NCBI GenBank assembly: GCA_016748015.1
Contig: JAAOMT010000602.1
Location: 1,316,054 to 1,380,053 of the forward strand
Reading direction: 5' to 3'
Length of the DNA: 64,000 nucleotides
Source: Geosiphon pyriformis
Taxonomy: Eukaryota; Glomeromycota; Glomeromycetes; Archaeosporales; Geosiphonaceae
Shown here: piece by piece, positions 59,836 through 64,000 of the stretch
Numbering within the stretch: the stretch's first letter is position 1
Layout of the letters: each line of letters begins with the position of its first letter
Translations under genes and position numbers: made by a program
Notes under the pieces: model-generated
The model's database searches: none
Seen by the model: the letters and a program-made list of their open reading frames with translations, nothing else
What the model was told of the DNA's origin: nothing

Positions 59836-62288
59836 ATGGCCGTCAAATATTCAGGGACAGATATTGTGATGAACGGAATCAATGCGACGATACAAGTCGG
59901 AAAAATGATTCCTTTCGTTGCTGAAGCAGCCGCATTATGTGAAATGATTTTTAATATGGCCCAAACAGCGCTTCATAATAAAGCAGTATGTAAAGCGTTG
60001 GCAGCACGTGTTAAGAATAAACAAGATTGGTTAGTGCGAGAAAGCCCACCGGCCGAAAACTGTCGAAATACATATTTAACTTATATCGAAGTTTTGAAAG
60101 AAATTCGAGATTATATAAAAGAATTGAAAGATCCGGGACCATTTACATCTAGATTTATACTAAAAGTTAAAAGAACCCTTGGTGCGAACGATGTGAGTAG
60201 AAAAGCTTTTTCAATTTTAAATCTAATCTAGACTGTTCCCCCAATATTTTTAAAGAAATTATTTATCTGCTCTTTCCTTAATAGGTTGCTGCAATGCATG
60301 CAGATTTAGAAGAGAGACTTGATAAAGCCCAAAAAGATTTCCATTTAGATTTGTCCTATGATACCAACAGTGTAGTCAAGGATGCCAACGGTATAGGCAA
60401 GGATACTAACAGTAGGCTCAGGGATGCTGACAAAAAGTTGGATGAATTGTTGGAAAGAGAGAGGAAACGTGACGAAAATCAGGTTGCTCTCGCAATGTAT
60501 AACAAGGGTGTTGAACCATCCGCAAACGACATAAAGGCGACAAAACTTGACTTTAGCCATTTTGAAGACGAAGACGACGAAGAGGATTCAGTTACTCGCG
60601 GTAAAATCGAAAAGAAAATGTATCACATGCAAATAGTGGCTTTGAAAAAAATTGGAAATTTAAAACAAATACCTAAAGCACAGCTTGCTCGTATTGATAA
60701 AGAAGCTGTTTTATTTTCGAGATTATCTGATTGTACGAAGATTGAAAAATTGTATGTGGTTTAACTTTTTTACATTCTTTTGTTAACATTCGATCATAAA
60801 ATTTGACTCAGTATAACTTCGGATTTTCAACCATTGATTTAGCTATGGTACTACCATAAATGCTGATATTTTGTATATCGCCACCGAATGGGCTGAGCAT
60901 GGAGATCTTGAAAAGTATTTAAGAGCTAATCCTAACCTTGAATGGAAGCACAAAATCAAATTCGCTGAAGATATTGCCATTGCTCTTGCCTGGTGTCATT
61001 CTGTTGAAATTTTTCATCATGATGTCAGAAGGTAAATTCTTAATTGCTCCTTCTTTTCTAATAATCTTATGATTTAGAAACTGACCTTTTTTATCTCGAT
61101 ATAGTCACTCTGTTTTAATCGATGAAAATCTCACTGCAAAATTAACCAACTTTCAAATGAGCCGTTTCGGTACAGACGCTACTACTTCCATAACGAATAT
61201 GACCGCGAACTCAAGGTAAAGAAATATTTTCTAACTTTTAAATTTTTTATTAGTTAATACTTTAACTTGTGATTATTTTGACCAGATGGACTGCGCCTGA
61301 AAAACTCCAAGCAAATATTCCTTACAGTAAAAAGATGGATGTGTATAGTTTTGGTATCGTAATGTGGGAGATTTCTGCTCAAGATAAACCTTTTGGCGAA
61401 ATTATTAATGACATGGAAGTTATGACAGTTGTATCAAAAAATATACGACCACAGCCTATCCCCGAAGATACTCCAGAGGGCTATAAACTCCTAATGAAAC
61501 AAGCTTGGCATGAAAAGCCCAATAAAAGGCCAGCAATGGAATTTTTGTCAAAAGAATTACATCGTGTTGGACAAAAATATAGGAAGTATTCATCAACTTC
61601 ATCAATTTCATCAATGTCGGATAGCATTAGTACTCTCGATGTACCATCTATTGCGCAAAGACCAGGTACTCCTTTGCCAGAAATTGAAGGACAGGAATAT
61701 GGATTTCAATCATCAGATGATCTCGGTATCGACTTGTCTGATTTAATAATCACTGATTTACCTAGTTGGGAAGACGTTTATCAAATGATAAAAGATAAGA
61801 GTATCAAGAAAGCTTTCCCCTATATTGAGGAACACGCAAAACAAGGTAATGCTGTAGCCCAATATTACGCCGGTAGGTATCTTTACGAAGGTCAGTATGT
61901 TGAGCGTGACGAAGATCAAGCTTTGGCGTATCTTTGTCAAGCAGCTGACACACCAGTTCAATACGGTCAGCGTACACCCGCACATATTTCATATGCGCAG
62001 TTTACCTATGCACATGGGTGCCTTAAAGGAAGCAGTTATGACCAAACAGCGGGAATTGAATACTTGAAGAAAGCGGTTCGTAATGGGCAACCGCAGGCAT
62101 TGCTCTTTTATGGTGAGATTCTTTTAGATGGTCTATACGGTCAACCTATCAGATTAGATGAAGCTGAAAAAATGTTGAAGGCATATAAACGAATGAATCC
62201 GCAAGAACTTGAAACCGAAAGTGGCAAGAAAAAATTCGAAAAGATTGTTTACAAATTACAAATATACAAAAAGCAAGCTGGATCTTAA
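59836..62288 (+). CDS. MLKL-like protein: helical N-domain, pseudokinase, Sel1 repeats
   Basis: Five exons, 59836-60192, 60285-60751, 60843-61031, 61105-61215 and 61286-62288, give 708 residues with all frames kept. Residues 1-165 are a helical bundle whose start (GMSN-free, AVKYSGTDIVMNGINATIQV) resembles the MLKL/HeLo-like N-terminal domain found in plant, animal and fungal cell-death proteins. Residues 165-195 are a charged helix (brace). Residues 205-480 are kinase-like: VALKK (Lys about 240) is kept, but the Gly-loop is absent, HRD reads HHD (333-335), the metal Asn is Ser (340) and DFG reads NFQ (353-355). RWTAPEKL, DVYSFGIVMWEI and RP near the end are typical tyrosine-kinase-like (TKL) features. 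A Ser-rich linker (about 485-510) leads to Sel1 repeats (about 570-690), such as GNAVAQYYAGRYLYEGQYV and KAVRNGQPQALLFYGEILLD. Pseudokinase scaffolding or a death-executioner role is inferred from architecture alone. Confidence 0.9.
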
Positions 62289-62774
62289 TTTCAATCGTGG
62301 CGCGAAATACAATTAGAATTCAAAATTCAAAGCTAGAAATGGTTTCCTTTTGAAATAAATGTAAAGTTGGGTATTAATTTATTGGGAATTTTTGACAGAG
62401 GCTTAAGATGAATCTTGATGTAAATACTGTTAATTCTTCCTCCTTCATTGGGAAAAACTTTATAATTGCTTGGGATTAAAAAATGTCTTTGAAATATGGT
62501 AATTGTTAACAATTTGTTTTTGATTCAAATTTTTGATCATTAAATTGATTAAAGCGTAAATGTAAAAACAGGAGCCTTATATTGAATGTACAAGAAAAAC
62601 TTAAATTGATGCCACTGAATTATAGATTTTAAATTTATTTTATAACTTTACGAATCTTTGGAATGATAAAAAATGAAAGTATGATTTTTCTTAAAAATCT
62701 TTATTGAGAGAAGGAGGTCAATTAAATATCATGAATATAAAAAATTCGGGAACTTATAATTTTTAGTTATCTTA
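62289..62774. other. 3' flank of MLKL-like gene
   Basis: AT-rich, with no gene. It probably holds the transcript end of the upstream gene. Confidence 0.4.
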
Positions 62775-63297
62775 TGTAGTCATATGTATTAGCCACTGAT
62801 GTCATTATATTAGCCACCCTATTTTTAGAATTAGTCGTTGATGTGATCATTGACTTGATAATTGATCCCTTTTTAAGAGTATATAAGTGAGACCTTCCAA
62901 AGCCATAGAAATTCATTCACACTCAATTCATTAAAAACAAAGATCAATACAACGATATCAACTCCTGTATTTCCTTTTCACTATTTCTTTTCCCTTTTCT
63001 TTTCTTGATTTGTATAATTGTTAGTTTTTATGAAGTATATTGAATCAACATTTACTGAAAAGGACAACTGATACCTGATATTGAATTCTAAGAGTGCCGA
63101 TGTGAGGTATAGAATTATATCAGTGTGTGATTTTTTGTTCAGATTCCCTTGTTACCATTTTTTGGAAAGAATAGTGACTGAAATATTTATGAGACTTATC
63201 TCGCATATTGAATCCCTACTAATTTAATTCGCTTATAAAGTTGGATTATTTTCATCGTCACACAATACTGTTCTTTGCTATCCATTAGCGTGTTACA
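62775..63297. mobile_element. Possible solo LTR
   Basis: A 523-bp segment begins TGTAGTCATA and ends GTGTTACA, so the termini are TGTA..TACA. It contains a TATA box in AGTATATAAGTG (about 62879-62890) followed by a pyrimidine-rich leader, as in an LTR promoter. The five bases on each side are TCTTA and TCTGA, a 4-of-5 match to a target-site duplication. Two related motifs (TTAGCCACTGATGT and TTAGTCGTTGATGT) lie just upstream of the TATA box, like promoter repeats. No internal retrotransposon sequence is present. This is form-based and needs a second copy for proof. Confidence 0.35.
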
Positions 63298-64000
63298 TCT
63301 GACCGTAATAATGTAATTCATTTGCTATTAATCTTAACAAAATTTTCTTGCATTGAACAATTATTAACATTATAGTTTGATTAAACAAATAATACAAACT
63401 TATTGAGATTTTGTTTTAAAAAGCTAAATAATTTTATTTAACTTCTAAAGATTAATAATTTCAAGATTATTACTTTACTTGTACATTATTATTTAAATAA
63501 CAGTTTTCTTTATGTGACCAAGTTTTTTTTTTACATTAATTATAAAAACTTTAAAAATGTATTTTATTATTTTTGAATAATATTACATTTAAATTAGTAT
63601 GCTTTAAAGTAGATTATTTATAACTTTATTTTACATATTTCAAGACATTTTTAAAATTAATAATTTTAATGTTTTTTTTTTGCATAATTTTTTTATTTTT
63701 AACTCCAAAAAAATATGTATCAATTATATGATTGTAAAATTATTATTTAAAATTTTCTATGCCTTCTTTTGTTAATATTTTTTTGATTACTTTAAATTTG
63801 TTTCACTTTTTTGCAATTGATAGGTGAATTATAATAAATATTTTATATTAATTTTTTTAAAATATCGTATTCACCTGGAAATAAGCACTCCCTTCTGATT
63901 TTTCATAGTAAATTAGGGTACTTATTCTCGGGTAAAATACGGTACAAATATCATAAAAATAAAAAGTAAATCTTTTGTAACTTTACTAACTCGTTATTAA
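63298..64000. other. AT-rich intergenic DNA to the window edge
   Basis: Very AT-rich and homopolymer-laden. No gene or structured repeat is seen. Confidence 0.5.

Noticed and set aside
60345-61992. Several minus-strand ORFs opposite the MLKL-like gene
   Set aside because: Shadows of well-supported plus-strand exons.

Overview
This window reads as nuclear DNA of an early-diverging fungus, most likely an arbuscular mycorrhizal fungus (Glomeromycotina, Rhizophagus-like). The grounds are very AT-rich intergenic DNA, short GT..AG introns of roughly 50-110 bp, three MATA-type HMG-box genes of the kind known to be expanded in these fungi, a kinase-like protein with Sel1 repeats, a LaeA-like SAM methyltransferase, and velvet and WOPR regulators. 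Only protein and sequence signatures were read by eye; no search was run. I saw no tRNA, rRNA or CRISPR array.

Layout. 1-5 kb: a secreted Arg-Pro-Ile repeat protein on the minus strand and a broken ORF that runs into an 836-base assembly gap (5097-5932). 6-12 kb: two unrecognised intact single-exon genes (6382-7509 plus, 11099-11860 minus). 15.3-16.7 kb minus: a decayed Fanzor/TnpB-like RNA-guided nuclease gene, GC-richer than its surroundings. 18.3-19.4 kb: a diverged HMG-box gene with a terminator-like hairpin and a 16-bp tandem repeat upstream. 22.7-23.9 kb minus: a six-exon velvet regulator. 24-30.7 kb: a desert with long microsatellites and a 93-bp poly-T. 30.7-32.5 kb: a six-exon WOPR (Gti1/Pac2, Wor1-like) regulator whose stop is followed by a 16-bp palindrome and an in-frame open tail. 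34.7-36.05 kb: a class-3 lipase-like gene lacking the nucleophile Ser. 37.2-38.5 and 42.8-44.0 kb minus: two typical MATA-HMG genes. 44-51.7 kb: a desert. 51.7-52.9 kb minus: an N-myristoylation-type SAM methyltransferase. 55.1-56.8 kb minus: a ten-exon SDR with a probable mitochondrial presequence. 58.4-58.8 kb: a Tc1/mariner relic. 59.8-62.3 kb: a five-exon MLKL-like protein (helical N-domain, pseudokinase, Sel1 repeats). 62.8-63.3 kb: a possible solo LTR.

How the genes relate. Many of the intact genes look regulatory: velvet, WOPR, three HMG boxes, a LaeA-like methyltransferase and a pseudokinase. Velvet, WOPR and LaeA-type proteins govern development and secondary metabolism in other fungi, but in this spread-out AT-rich DNA their linkage is only an observation. 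All exon models were checked for reading-frame continuity across every junction.
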